NCBI GenBank assembly: GCA_002457595.1
Contig: NTJR01000003.1
Span: 1 to 45,673 of the forward strand
Origin: Marine Group II euryarchaeote MED-G36
GTDB lineage: Archaea; Thermoplasmatota; Poseidoniia; Poseidoniales; Thalassarchaeaceae
DNA: 45,673 bases
Direction: 5' to 3'
In this document: one piece after another, positions 1 to 8,701 of the stretch
Position numbering within the stretch: the stretch's first letter is position 1
How the letters are laid out: each line of letters opens with the position of its first letter
Notes under the pieces: model-generated
What the model saw: the letters and a program-made list of their open reading frames with translations, nothing else
Told to the model about the DNA's origin: nothing
Databases searched by the model: none
Made by a program: the position numbers and the translations under genes

Positions 1-1
1 A

Positions 2-1114
2 GACGACCCACTTTCTTCTCTCGATGCCGAGGCTCGAGCGAAGATTGAGAGGATGTTCGTCAATGTAGAAGAAGTCGTTGGAATTGATCACGTTGCCAAT
101 GCAATCTCCGGAGGTAATACTCACGGTGAAGATGGGGTGCTGAGAGCCTATATTGGCCTTGAGCCAAGTGGAAAAGCACATCTCGGTTGGGTAATTCTGG
201 CTGATTGTATCAAGAATATGCTGGCTGAGGGCGTCAACGTACTCGTACTGCTGGCCGACTGGCACGCTTGGGTCAATGACAAGTTTGGCCGTGATATGGA
301 GAAGATTTCCCTCGCTGGCGAATATATGACCGAGGTATTCCGAGTCCTTCTTGACTTTCCTGAGGAAGGAGATGGTGCGGGGCAACTTCGCTTTATGAGT
401 GCTAGTGAAGTGATGGATTCGGGCGAGTATTGGGAGCGCGTGCTCCGCTGTTCAAAGGGAATGAGCCTCAACCGTGCTCGTCGCACATTCAGCATCATGG
501 GTCGTTCTGAGGATTCTTCGGATGACGATCTTGCTGCTTTCTTCTATCCGCCAATGCAGGCGGCAGATATATTCGAGTTGAATGTGGATATTGCCTTTGG
601 AGGCATGGATCAGCGCAAGGCGCATATGTACATGCGAGAGGTAGCTGACCGCAATGGGTGGACCAAGGCAACTTGTATTCACACCCCTATGCTTTCGGGC
701 TTGAAGGGTCGAGGTGGAGGTCGTATGGACTCCTTTGACCACAAGATGTCGAAATCTGACCCAAATAATGCAATCTTCGTTCATGACACCCCCAAGAAGG
801 TCGAGAAGAAGTTCCGCAAGGCATTCCTAGAGGTAGGTAATCCTGCTTCTCCAGTATATGAGATAGCCCAACATATTGTATTGCCAGCTAATGGTGTGCT
901 ACGAGTCGAGCCGAAACCGGAATTTGGCGACCCCAGCGATTGGACTGACCTCGATTCTCTAATCGCTGCAGTGGGTGATGGTTCTGTCCACCCATTCGAT
1001 GCTAAGATGGCAGTTGCCCATGGCCTCAGTGTAGTCCTGGCTCCGGTTGCAAGTCATTTTGAGGAAAACCCGGCACTCCTAGATGCAGTTAATGAGTTGA
1101 CTGGCTCTCAGTGA
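2..1114 (+). CDS. tyrS: Tyrosyl-tRNA synthetase, 5' end cut by window edge
   Basis: This class I aminoacyl-tRNA synthetase charges tRNA-Tyr. The reading frame is open to the left edge, and the residues before the first ATG at 53 (AEARAKIERM) align with the N-terminal helix of archaeal TyrRS. The true start is therefore probably outside the window and the ATG at 53 is internal. The HIGH-like signature is PSGKAHLGW and the signature loop is KMSKSD. Between them lie the tyrosine-pocket stretches YPPMQAADI and GGMDQRKAH. No S4 domain follows, so the protein has the short archaeal/eukaryotic form. HMG-CoA synthase follows on the same strand after about 90 bases. The assignment is firm; only the start is missing. 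Confidence 0.95.
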   Translation, partial: DDPLSSLDAEARAKIERMFVNVEEVVGIDHVANAISGGNTHGEDGVLRAYIGLEPSGKAHLGWVILADCIKNMLAEGVNVLVLLADWHAWVNDKFGRDMEKISLAGEYMTEVFRVLLDFPEEGDGAGQLRFMSASEVMDSGEYWERVLRCSKGMSLNRARRTFSIMGRSEDSSDDDLAAFFYPPMQAADIFELNVDIAFGGMDQRKAHMYMREVADRNGWTKATCIHTPMLSGLKGRGGGRMDSFDHKMSKSDPNNAIFVHDTPKKVEKKFRKAFLEVGNPASPVYEIAQHIVLPANGVLRVEPKPEFGDPSDWTDLDSLIAAVGDGSVHPFDAKMAVAHGLSVVLAPVASHFEENPALLDAVNELTGSQ

Positions 1115-1203
1115 AGCGATTCCACTTCTGCGTTCAATACTGTTATTATTCCATAGGTATCATAACCCCCCTCTCACGGCGGCGAATTGTAGGAGATACA
1201 CCC

Positions 1204-2754
1204 ATGGCTGGCGTCGGAATCGATGATATTGCAATCTATTTTCCAAAGTTGTACTTTGACATGAAGGATTTTGCTGAATTCCGTGGTGCAGATTTTGGTA
1301 AGTTAAACAAAGGTCTAGGACTTGCCGCTATGGCAATTCCTGATGCTCATGAAGATACAGCTACTATGGGTGCTAATGCATGTGCTCGACTAATTGACAG
1401 AAATAACATAGATCCATGGAATATTGGTCGTATATATCTTGGAACTGAATCGGCTCTTGATGGTGCCAAACCCACTGCAACATACATCATGGATATGTTG
1501 GAGCAGCGTTACGATGATACTCATGGAAAAGATTGTTTCCGTAATTGCGATGTTGTTGACCTAACTTTTGCTTGCATCGGGGCTGTTGATGCGATGCACA
1601 ATACTCTCGATTGGGTAGCCCGTGGTGGCGAAGAAGAAGATAGGATAGGAATCGTTGTTTTCGCTGATAATGCCAAGTATGACTTGGGTTCCTCTGGGGA
1701 ATATACCCAAGGAGCAGGTGGTGGAGCAATTCTCATCCGCCATAATCCACGTTTGATTGAGATCCCAGATAACTGGGGCGTTTCTACAATGCCCGTTCAT
1801 GATTTCTTCAAACCGCGTCGAGAAGTTGAGATGAAGACGGTAGTTGAGAATGTCTTGGATCTAGCAGAGGAAGCTGGCGAACCAAAGAAGGAAGGATTGG
1901 TCGAAAAAATACTTGCGATACTGCCAAAATCGTCGAAAAAGGATGACATTATGTTCGAATCACATACCTTGAAGATACACAAAGACACTCCTGTTTTCGA
2001 TGGGCAGTTCTCCAATCGCTGCTACTCAGAATCTGTAAAGACGGCATTTGTTGACTTCCGTGCTAAGGCAATCAGAAGTGGCAGATATAGTCCCGAAAAT
2101 GATCAGATTCTAACCGAGCAGTGGAGTCGAATCATTGTTCACCTTCCGTACGCATTCCAGGGTAAGCGAATGTTCCCTGATGTTTTCCGTCATGACAGGC
2201 GACACCTTCCAATGTGGGAGAAGATTATCGAAGAAATCGGTATGGAACCGTTCCCTGAAGACTTTGACGACACCCCAGAGGGAATTGAGGAGTTCGAGAA
2301 GGCCAACGATACCTATCGGAGATTGATTTCAAAAACTGAGGAATTCAAGGTATTTTCAGAAAGCAGAATAGAGAAAACTCAGCGTGCTTCCAGCCTAGTT
2401 GGGAATCAGTATACTGGTTCTATATTCCTCGCCTTGATGTCGACAATGGAATCTGATTTCAAAGATGGTGTCGAAATGCAAGGTAAGAGAGTAGGTCTTT
2501 GCGGATACGGTAGTGGAGCTAAGGCTAAGGTTTTCGAAGGAATAGTTCAGTCTGAATGGAAAGAAGTTGCAAGCCGATTCAAATTGTTTGAGCGTCTCAA
2601 CAATCGAACTCCATTAGACAAAGATGTCTATGAGAGACTACACCGTGGTTCTCAGAAGGATTCAGTACTTTCTCCAAGCGCTGAGTTTGCGTTAGTAGCA
2701 GTTGGTGGAGAAGGGGTTCTAGAGGGCCAGCGCAAGTATGCTTGGTATGCTTAA
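1204..2754 (+). CDS. Hydroxymethylglutaryl-CoA synthase, long bacterial/eukaryotic type
   Basis: The enzyme condenses acetyl-CoA with acetoacetyl-CoA to HMG-CoA, the entry to the mevalonate route for archaeal lipid isoprenoids. The start is the ATG at 1204, behind an AGGAG at 1191; upstream in-frame codons do not look like family sequence. The catalytic triad is visible: Glu82 in LGTESALD, Cys124 in FACIGA and His313 in VHLPYAFQGKR. GNQYTGSIFLALMS and GLCGYGSGAKAKVF match the C-terminal half of the MvaS/eukaryotic HMGCS branch rather than the roughly 350-residue archaeal branch. At 516 residues it is long. The extra length includes a charged, Lys/Glu-rich segment at about residues 205-260. 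Its 3' end overlaps the convergent acyltransferase gene by 4 bases. HMG-CoA reductase is not in the window. Confidence 0.93.
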   Translation: MAGVGIDDIAIYFPKLYFDMKDFAEFRGADFGKLNKGLGLAAMAIPDAHEDTATMGANACARLIDRNNIDPWNIGRIYLGTESALDGAKPTATYIMDMLEQRYDDTHGKDCFRNCDVVDLTFACIGAVDAMHNTLDWVARGGEEEDRIGIVVFADNAKYDLGSSGEYTQGAGGGAILIRHNPRLIEIPDNWGVSTMPVHDFFKPRREVEMKTVVENVLDLAEEAGEPKKEGLVEKILAILPKSSKKDDIMFESHTLKIHKDTPVFDGQFSNRCYSESVKTAFVDFRAKAIRSGRYSPENDQILTEQWSRIIVHLPYAFQGKRMFPDVFRHDRRHLPMWEKIIEEIGMEPFPEDFDDTPEGIEEFEKANDTYRRLISKTEEFKVFSESRIEKTQRASSLVGNQYTGSIFLALMSTMESDFKDGVEMQGKRVGLCGYGSGAKAKVFEGIVQSEWKEVASRFKLFERLNNRTPLDKDVYERLHRGSQKDSVLSPSAEFALVAVGGEGVLEGQRKYAWYA

Positions 2755-4052
2755 GAATCCAGTTCTCCACTAATTTTAATCACAGGCTTCTGTTCTTTGA
2801 TTCCGAATAAAAACCGTGTCGCCTTAGTGCGACGCACTGCCTCAAAGAACACCCAGCATGTCATTATTACGAATAAGGTAGCAAAGATTACTGCAGGGTA
2901 GTTTTTGAGATTCAATTCTGTTGCCACTCTAAGTCCAGCGAAAGTAAGTGGCATGTGTACAATGTAGAATGGATAAACTCCTTGATTCAGATATGCTAGA
3001 TTCTCACTTGGTTTGTTGAGTAGATATGCCCCCCATGAGAAAACTGTTAGACACCAGAACCATGCATGAAAACTGTGAATAAAACAGGCAATAATTGTCA
3101 TTTTGTCATGTACAATATCATTCCCCAACCAGCCCCCATCAACATATGGAACACCTGTATTATGTTGCTTTAAACGCAACCATACAAAAGCCACAGTGAA
3201 AAGTAACGTAATTATGGTGATGTTCATTCGTCGTTTTTCTATAAATTCGTAGTATTGTTCCTTTGCAGTGATACACATGTAGCCAAATGCGAAGAAGATG
3301 AAGAACCAAAACCATTCGTATCCAACACCAATGTATCCTGGGAACCAGGGTTTGAATAGAATTTCAGTCAAGGTCAGAATCAATGGTAGAATTAATAGAA
3401 TTCCCAATCCCATAGGGATTGTAAAGAACGATTTAAGGAAACGTGCTATTCCTCCGCTAGGATTTGCACTCACATGGTGGAAAATCGGAGTCATCAATAA
3501 TGAATATTGAAACAAATTCCAAAGAAACCAAAGGTGACCTAGTGCTATCAATTTGCCGAAAATAGGTATCCAGAAAATTAGAGACCTCCAAAAGATTCCT
3601 AATAGAAAGGAAACAGAAAGACCAATTGGGCTCATATCTTCATTTCCAAGTATTACTGAGCCTGCAAAACCCATGGTCCATGCACCAAAAAACATTGGAA
3701 TTAGCAAACGTTGCGATCTCTCTTTGAGAAATATTTTCCAGGTTCTGCTTCTGAAAGCGAATGCTGTTCCCATCCCTGATATCATGAACAATGCTGCAAG
3801 TCTCCATTGGTGCATCCAATGTAAAATCATACTAGTTAACGTAACAGACTCAGCAGAGTAGTCATTACTTTCCTCTACAAATTCCAGTTGATCCCTTTCT
3901 CTAATTTCGTCAACATTCGGATTTATCTCAGTACCATAAGTGGACCAGTAAACACCAATTGCAACATGAAATGGAATCAATAACCCAAACAGGATGACTC
4001 GAAGCCAATCGATATCATGCCTTCTCGGAGGTTTGACTCTTTCGGATTCCAT
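2751..4052 (-). CDS. Acyltransferase-3 family integral membrane protein
   Basis: This 433-residue polytopic membrane protein resembles the acyltransferase_3 (OafA/YrhL/OpgC-like) family, which transfers acyl groups from the cytoplasmic side to glycans or other surface molecules. The N-terminus shows the family pattern HDIDWLRVILFGLLIPFH, with the Arg-x10-His arrangement typical of this fold. About ten hydrophobic helices follow, and a Thr/Arg-rich cytoplasmic tail closes the protein. The substrate cannot be read from the sequence. It converges with HMG-CoA synthase (4-base overlap) and lies 42 bases downstream of the acyl-CoA dehydrogenase gene on the same strand, so the two may be co-transcribed. 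The family call is fairly sure; the function is open. Confidence 0.8.
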   Translation of the reverse strand: MESERVKPPRRHDIDWLRVILFGLLIPFHVAIGVYWSTYGTEINPNVDEIRERDQLEFVEESNDYSAESVTLTSMILHWMHQWRLAALFMISGMGTAFAFRSRTWKIFLKERSQRLLIPMFFGAWTMGFAGSVILGNEDMSPIGLSVSFLLGIFWRSLIFWIPIFGKLIALGHLWFLWNLFQYSLLMTPIFHHVSANPSGGIARFLKSFFTIPMGLGILLILPLILTLTEILFKPWFPGYIGVGYEWFWFFIFFAFGYMCITAKEQYYEFIEKRRMNITIITLLFTVAFVWLRLKQHNTGVPYVDGGWLGNDIVHDKMTIIACFIHSFHAWFWCLTVFSWGAYLLNKPSENLAYLNQGVYPFYIVHMPLTFAGLRVATELNLKNYPAVIFATLFVIMTCWVFFEAVRRTKATRFLFGIKEQKPVIKISGELDS

Positions 4053-4094
4053 TACAATATCTCGATTCGAACTAGTTGTATTCTCTAATATCTA

Positions 4095-5267
4095 TCAAGG
4101 CTGAATCGATCTATTAATGACAATTCTCTGAACTTCTTGCGTCCCTTCATAGATTTGAGTAATTTTAGCATCTCTGAAGAATCTTTCAACAGGGAAGTCT
4201 GTAGTATATCCATAACCACCTAGGACCTGTACTGCACGTTCCGCAACCCACATTGCTGTGTCGCCAGCGAATAACTTGGCCATACTGGCTTCTTTCGTGT
4301 GTCGAGGTGCTCCTTCCTCGTAGTGGCGCTGCTTAGACCATGCAGCCTTGTAGACCATCATACGTGCTGCTTCTGTTTGTGTAGCCATATCTGCTAGATA
4401 ATTCCCAATACTCTGGTGATGAGCTATCGGCTTACCAAATGCTTGACGCTCATGTGCGTAGTTTAGTGCTGATTCATATGCACCTTGAGCGATTCCTAAT
4501 GCCTGTGCAGCAATCCCAATGCGAGAGTTGTCTAATGCGTTCATCGCAATTGGAAAACCATTACCCGCACCTTTGATTACATTCTCAATCGGTACTTTAC
4601 AATCGTCGAGTAGTAGAACACAAGTGTCAGAAGAACGAATGCCTAACTTTTCCTCTTTCTTCCCTACACTGAATCCTTCCATGCTTGAATCGACAATGAA
4701 AGCTGTAGTTCCTCCATGCTTCTTGACTCCATAATCTGGGTGATCAACATCCTTAGCGAAAAGAACATAAATCTCAGCACTCTTTCCATTGGTCACCCAC
4801 ATTTTTTCTCCATTGAGAATGTAGTGTGTGCCATCTTCACTGAGTTTAGCCCTGCAACCTAGCGCTGCAGCATCTGTTCCTGCGCCTGCTTCTGAGAGAG
4901 AATAAGCACCAATTTCTCCTTCTGCGAGGCGAGTTAAGTAACGCTGTTTTTGGTCCTCATTACCGTGTAGTGCTATGGTTTTGGAACAAAGTCCAACATG
5001 AACGCAGAACATTACTGAGAATGATGGGTCAACGCGAGCCAGTTCCTCAACAATAATCGCTTCACTAATATCATCAACAGGGCTACCTCCATATTCTTCG
5101 GGAATAGTAATGCCCTGTAACCCATACTCACAGAATGCTTTCCATTCTTCTAACGGAGGTGTTGCGGTCCTATCTCGCTCTAGACACGTAGGTGCTAAAA
5201 CTTCCTCGGCAAAGCCTCTGACCATCTCTCGAATCATACCTTGTTCTTCGGTCTCCATGAAGTCCAT
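4095..5267 (-). CDS. Acyl-CoA dehydrogenase
   Basis: This FAD-dependent flavoenzyme oxidises acyl-CoA to trans-2-enoyl-CoA in fatty-acid or branched-chain amino-acid catabolism and passes electrons to ETF. The full family architecture is present in 390 residues. There is an N-terminal helical domain with PEEYGG. The middle beta domain carries YSLSEAGAGTDAAAL and WVTNG. The C-terminal helices carry ERQAFGKPI and QVLGGYGY. The catalytic base is Glu374 in YEGTQEVQR, the position used by short-chain/butyryl-type enzymes. I chose the ATG at 5267, which has a GGTGAAAG sequence just upstream; a GTG at 5279 is possible. It diverges from the GcvH-like gene across about 120 bases. The subfamily and substrate are not certain. 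Confidence 0.92.
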   Translation of the reverse strand: MDFMETEEQGMIREMVRGFAEEVLAPTCLERDRTATPPLEEWKAFCEYGLQGITIPEEYGGSPVDDISEAIIVEELARVDPSFSVMFCVHVGLCSKTIALHGNEDQKQRYLTRLAEGEIGAYSLSEAGAGTDAAALGCRAKLSEDGTHYILNGEKMWVTNGKSAEIYVLFAKDVDHPDYGVKKHGGTTAFIVDSSMEGFSVGKKEEKLGIRSSDTCVLLLDDCKVPIENVIKGAGNGFPIAMNALDNSRIGIAAQALGIAQGAYESALNYAHERQAFGKPIAHHQSIGNYLADMATQTEAARMMVYKAAWSKQRHYEEGAPRHTKEASMAKLFAGDTAMWVAERAVQVLGGYGYTTDFPVERFFRDAKITQIYEGTQEVQRIVINRSIQP

Positions 5268-5324
5268 ACTTTCACCCACTGCGGCCGAGGTGGGAGCCGT
5301 TGTTAATCCCTGCTGGAGGGGTTT

Positions 5325-5340
5325 TTGGCATATTCGCCAA
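5325..5340. promoter_or_regulatory. Inverted repeat in divergent intergenic region
   Basis: TTGGC and GCCAA face each other across six bases (ATATTC) between the divergent acyl-CoA dehydrogenase and GcvH-like genes. The placement suits a shared operator or a core promoter with an AT-rich centre. No regulator is known; this is inference from symmetry and position only. Confidence 0.3.
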
Positions 5341-5388
5341 TCGAATCATTCAAATTAGAGGCCATTAGGGGCGCGTTCGGAGATTAAC

Positions 5389-5889
5389 ATGTCCGACTCC
5401 GATTACTTCGAATTTGGTATTGCTCACGACCGCCGCTACACATTGGAGCACCTTTGGCTCCAATTGTTAGATGAGAAAGACGGGACCGTCAAAATCGGGA
5501 TGTCGGAATTCATACGTGCCGACTTTGGAGATGTTGTCCGAGTCATTCTTCCACACCCGCAGGATACTAGTGAGTTTCTTATTGATGAGGAAGGTACTGA
5601 TGATGATGGTGAGGAAGATGAATCAAAGCCAAAAAAGCCTTCTTCTGGTGACGAAATAGGTATTGGTGAGCTATTAGTAACAATTAGAACAGTTTCAGAT
5701 AGAATCCTGATAAATTCACCATTTCCCTGCAAGGTACTTGAGTTGAATGGAGAAGTTGAGGATAATGCAGATCTTGCGAATGACGATGCATTTGGTGACG
5801 GTTGGTTCCTAATAGTAAAGCCTCATGAATTTGATGAAGATCAATTTTTAGATGCTGGAGAGTACATCGAGTATCTCAACGAGCTCTGA
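5389..5889 (+). CDS. GcvH-like protein lacking the lipoyl lysine
   Basis: This 166-residue protein has the H-protein fold of the glycine cleavage system. TLEHLWLQL, TVKIGMSEF, FGDVVRVILP, TVSD, SPFPCKVLELN and DGWFLIVKP follow the canonical order. In true GcvH a lysine in the motif [ES]-x-V-K-A-x-S-D carries lipoate. Here the aligned residue is Arg100 (ATIRTVSD-type context; codon AGA). A very acidic, Lys-tailed insertion occupies residues 61-86, before the lipoyl hairpin. The rest of the fold is intact, so this is not a decayed pseudogene. GcvT, GcvPA and GcvPB are 27-34 kb away in the same window; no other H protein is visible. It may be a non-lipoylated scaffold or regulator, or a paralogue beside a true GcvH elsewhere. 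Confidence 0.8.
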   Translation: MSDSDYFEFGIAHDRRYTLEHLWLQLLDEKDGTVKIGMSEFIRADFGDVVRVILPHPQDTSEFLIDEEGTDDDGEEDESKPKKPSSGDEIGIGELLVTIRTVSDRILINSPFPCKVLELNGEVEDNADLANDDAFGDGWFLIVKPHEFDEDQFLDAGEYIEYLNEL

Positions 5890-7143
5890 TTAAGGCCAAC
5901 TCAGCGCCGGCCAATTTTCAGGATTTTCGGTTTCCCACTCAATAGTTTTGAGTAAAGCAAGAACTTCATCAGCACTTTCGAGGTCATCCTCAATTTGACG
6001 TCTATGAAGCCACCCTTTGAGTCGCCCTAGTCTTCGATCAGGTTCTAGATTAGTTTCTTTGATTAATTGTTTTCCATTGATTAATGGTTTTCTTCCAGCT
6101 AAAGGTTCAGAAATTGCCGCGGCCTTAGAAATATAATCATCCCCCTCGACACCAAAATATGCTTGAAGGTCATCTTGCATAGATTTCGATAAAGAGATAT
6201 TGAATCTTCTAAGTGTAGCGGGACTGTCATCTGCCAAATCTATAAGTTCAACATTGTGTAGAAATTCAATTCGTTTTGCCTCATCATTTGAAAGACGCAA
6301 TGAGTTTTTCAATGACATGGCTAATTCTAATCCAGAGCGCTTATCATTTGAGCAAATTATTGCAAGGTCAACTGCCGGTTGATGTGAGAAATCTGAATCG
6401 ATATTAAGTTTGAAACCACTCAATATTTCCTTGAGAACGCCATGTTCGGACATAATTTGAAGGGTTGAATGGCTATTTTTCCCCTTGAAAATTTGCGATA
6501 GTTCGTTCCACTTTCTTTCAGCAGAAACCTTTTCCAGCATCCCTAAATTTACAGTAATTGCCTGACTTAGTGATTCATCAAGGTGTCGTAGACCCATTTT
6601 TCCAGCATCTAGAAATCTAAAGGCTCGCATAATTCTCAATCCATCTTCATTCAATCTTTCATGGGCTTCACCAACGGCTCTAACTACTCCTATTGACAAA
6701 TCCTCTTGGCCTCCAAAGATATCTATTAGCTCACTAGTTTTTGCATCTACTGCCATGGCGTTAATTGTGAAATCTCTGCGCGCCAAATCTTCTAAAATAT
6801 CCGTGCCAAAAGTAACCTCTTCTGGCCTTCTTCCGTCTATGTATTTTCCATCACTACGAAGTGTAGTGACTTCCCAAGAGAGGTTTTTTTCATTGTCTGC
6901 AAATAATCCTTCATCAGGTAAAACAATTACAGTTCCAAAGTGTTCACCAACCGGAATAGTTCGTGCGAATAATTCGGAAATTTCGTGTGGCTTCAGATTA
7001 GTTGCGATGTCAATTTCGGTAGGATTCAGATTAGAAATTGAATCTCGAACCCATCCGCCTACAATCCAAGCATTTCCAGATTGACATAGTCTCTGTAGAA
7101 CCCATCGGTCCGCATCACCGAGTCGCTCGCGTAGGTCCTCCAT
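5890..7143 (-). CDS. Class II (bacterial-type) CCA-adding enzyme / poly(A) polymerase family
   Basis: This nucleotidyltransferase would add or repair the 3' CCA of tRNAs. It belongs to the bacterial/eukaryotic class II family, not to the class I enzyme typical of archaea. The evidence is GGWVRD (residues 29-34), EIDIATN (43-49), RRDFTINAMA and the neck motif LNEDGLRIMRAFRF. A helical C-terminal region of about 200 residues follows. One oddity is the metal-binding DxD pair, which reads Glu43-Ile-Asp45, so the first aspartate is a glutamate. It abuts the GcvH-like gene tail to tail, with no gap, and diverges from the SerK-like gene with 74 bases between starts. A poly(A)-polymerase-like role cannot be excluded. 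All tRNA genes in this window already encode CCA, so a repair role is plausible. Confidence 0.85.
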   Translation of the reverse strand: MEDLRERLGDADRWVLQRLCQSGNAWIVGGWVRDSISNLNPTEIDIATNLKPHEISELFARTIPVGEHFGTVIVLPDEGLFADNEKNLSWEVTTLRSDGKYIDGRRPEEVTFGTDILEDLARRDFTINAMAVDAKTSELIDIFGGQEDLSIGVVRAVGEAHERLNEDGLRIMRAFRFLDAGKMGLRHLDESLSQAITVNLGMLEKVSAERKWNELSQIFKGKNSHSTLQIMSEHGVLKEILSGFKLNIDSDFSHQPAVDLAIICSNDKRSGLELAMSLKNSLRLSNDEAKRIEFLHNVELIDLADDSPATLRRFNISLSKSMQDDLQAYFGVEGDDYISKAAAISEPLAGRKPLINGKQLIKETNLEPDRRLGRLKGWLHRRQIEDDLESADEVLALLKTIEWETENPENWPALSWP

Positions 7144-7217
7144 ACTATGTCTTCAAACCTCTTAGCAATCAATCCCTCGGGCATCAGACCTATTGCGGAG
7201 ACACTATTCCGAGGTCC

Positions 7218-7631
7218 ATGGAGGTTGAGCTGATACCACTTGAAGTCCTCAGACCTCACGAACAAGTCATACCGAAAAAAGTAGATCAATTGGAGAAAAT
7301 GACTCATCGCTGGAATGCCTATACTAAGCCCCTTCTTCTTGATAGAAAGACAGGAACAATCCTCGATGGGCACCATCGATATCATATTGCTAAACGTTTG
7401 GGGCTGTTATGTGTCCCTTGCGTCTTAATTGATTATCTGAATGATAATTCGATTGAGTTAGACGTCTGGCCTAATTGTGGACGCGATTCTATATCAAAGC
7501 AGGAAGTCATTGACTCTGCACTATCTGGAAACTTGATGACACCTAAAACTAGTAGACACCGCCTATCCGATCATCTCCCTCCAATTGCCGTTTCACTTCA
7601 TAGACTTAGACAGCCGGCGGTTAGTAATTAG
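7218..7631 (+). CDS. ParB/SbnI-fold protein, possible L-serine kinase (SerK-like)
   Basis: A 137-residue protein starting at the ATG at 7218, immediately after the divergent intergenic region. It contains the ParB/Srx-fold signature: the N-terminal strand VELIPLEVLRPHE, then PLLLDRKTGTILDGHHR (Asp50-Gly-His-His-Arg54) and GLLCVPCVLIDY. This pattern is shared with the archaeal ADP-dependent serine kinase SerK and bacterial SbnI, which make O-phosphoserine, and with ParB nuclease-like domains. The small size and lack of a helix-turn-helix domain argue against a chromosome-partition ParB. It converges with the HEAT-repeat gene (4-base gap). The kinase reading is inference from the family; a general ParB-like domain protein is the fallback. 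Confidence 0.65.
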   Translation: MEVELIPLEVLRPHEQVIPKKVDQLEKMTHRWNAYTKPLLLDRKTGTILDGHHRYHIAKRLGLLCVPCVLIDYLNDNSIELDVWPNCGRDSISKQEVIDSALSGNLMTPKTSRHRLSDHLPPIAVSLHRLRQPAVSN

Positions 7632-7635
7632 TCAA

Positions 7636-8661
7636 TCACGAAATTTCTTCCATTAGATTGATTGCAGCATTGGAAAGTAACTCGTCATCCGAGTGTTGTA
7701 ATTTTGAGATGATTGAAAGAGTAGATTCTACTACAGGTCTCCCAATCAAGTCTTCAATAATCCTCGCTCTTAAATCAATATTTTTTTCTTCATTTTCTAG
7801 AATTGAATTCCTTACTCTAGTTGCTGCTAGACTCCTATCTCCTCGAATTACTCTAACACATAGATTATCAGAGGCAATCGTTGTTAGAGATGCCTCCATG
7901 CCTTCAATCAATGACCAATCTGAGTCTCGAAGTTGTCTAGAAAAGTGAGTTATAAATTCAGGATGTTGCTCTCTTGTAAACTCTATCACAATCTCTGAAA
8001 TCTCTTTACTTACAAGTGCTCTTTTTACAAATAGACCCGCAACTCGAGATTTTGTTGAGTAATCTGATTGATCTACAAAGCGGAGTAAATCTTCATCTAA
8101 GTGGCCGGAATCAAGATGTTCCGGTTGCGTGTATAGTAGAGAAATTCCTGAAGATCTAACAGATTCACTTTCATCGTTGAGAACTTTCTTCAAGAGTTCT
8201 AACGGCACTTCATCCCTCGATGCCATTCGATGTGCTGCTGCTTTGCGTACTGCTTTATCTTGTGAGTCAAGAGCTATATTGATTAAACTCGGTTCAAAAC
8301 TCATCTTTGATTCCCAAGCGGCTAATCTGACAATTCCTTCTTCATCTTCAGATAGATGAGATAGAATTTCCATTCCTGAGCGATTAGCCCTATTAGCAAC
8401 TCTTGCTGCCAACAATCTTTGCTCTTTTTCTTCCGACTCAGCCAACATCTGAAATAGATCTAAATCCTTACTTCCTGCCCATCTGATGACTGCCTCTTTT
8501 GCCTTTTCACGAAACCAAGGGTCATTGTCTTCAAGCAATTTGATGAATCCACTTAATGCCTCAGGGTCATTCATTTCAAACAGATGACGAATAGCTCTTC
8601 TGCGCTGTCGAACATCTCGATTGTGTAATTTCGCTAAAGCAGAACGTACACTCATTGTCAT
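7636..8661 (-). CDS. HEAT-repeat protein
   Basis: About 340 residues made almost entirely of tandem helical hairpins, for example AVRKAAAHRMASRDEVP, SVRSSGISLLY, WFREKAKEAVIRWAG and GIVRLAAWESKMS. These have the alternating Leu/Ala pattern and the D..VR..A signature of HEAT/PBS-lyase-type repeats. There is no signal peptide and no catalytic motif, so it is probably a cytoplasmic protein-binding scaffold. I chose the ATG at 8661; a TTG at 8667 and an ATG at 8655 are alternatives. It lies about 36 bases downstream of the PCMT-like gene on the same strand, suggesting co-transcription. The partner is unknown. Confidence 0.7.
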   Translation of the reverse strand: MTMSVRSALAKLHNRDVRQRRRAIRHLFEMNDPEALSGFIKLLEDNDPWFREKAKEAVIRWAGSKDLDLFQMLAESEEKEQRLLAARVANRANRSGMEILSHLSEDEEGIVRLAAWESKMSFEPSLINIALDSQDKAVRKAAAHRMASRDEVPLELLKKVLNDESESVRSSGISLLYTQPEHLDSGHLDEDLLRFVDQSDYSTKSRVAGLFVKRALVSKEISEIVIEFTREQHPEFITHFSRQLRDSDWSLIEGMEASLTTIASDNLCVRVIRGDRSLAATRVRNSILENEEKNIDLRARIIEDLIGRPVVESTLSIISKLQHSDDELLSNAAINLMEEIS

Positions 8662-8701
8662 GCCCAACTAAGAGGAAGACAAGAACGCTTTGCTGGTAAT
8701 T

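Noticed and set aside
148-784. Minus-strand open frames inside tyrS
   Set aside because: tyrS has both signature motifs over this region; the antisense frames have no recognisable features.
5389-5889. Calling this a functional glycine cleavage H protein
   Set aside because: The lysine needed for lipoylation is Arg in an otherwise clear alignment, so the standard function is not supported.
7059-7385. Minus-strand frame across the divergent start region of the CCA enzyme and SerK-like genes
   Set aside because: It overlaps both recognised genes and would occupy the shared promoter region.
7218-7631. Chromosome-partition ParB
   Set aside because: No helix-turn-helix domain, no parA neighbour, and only about 137 residues; the SerK/SbnI-like reading fits better.
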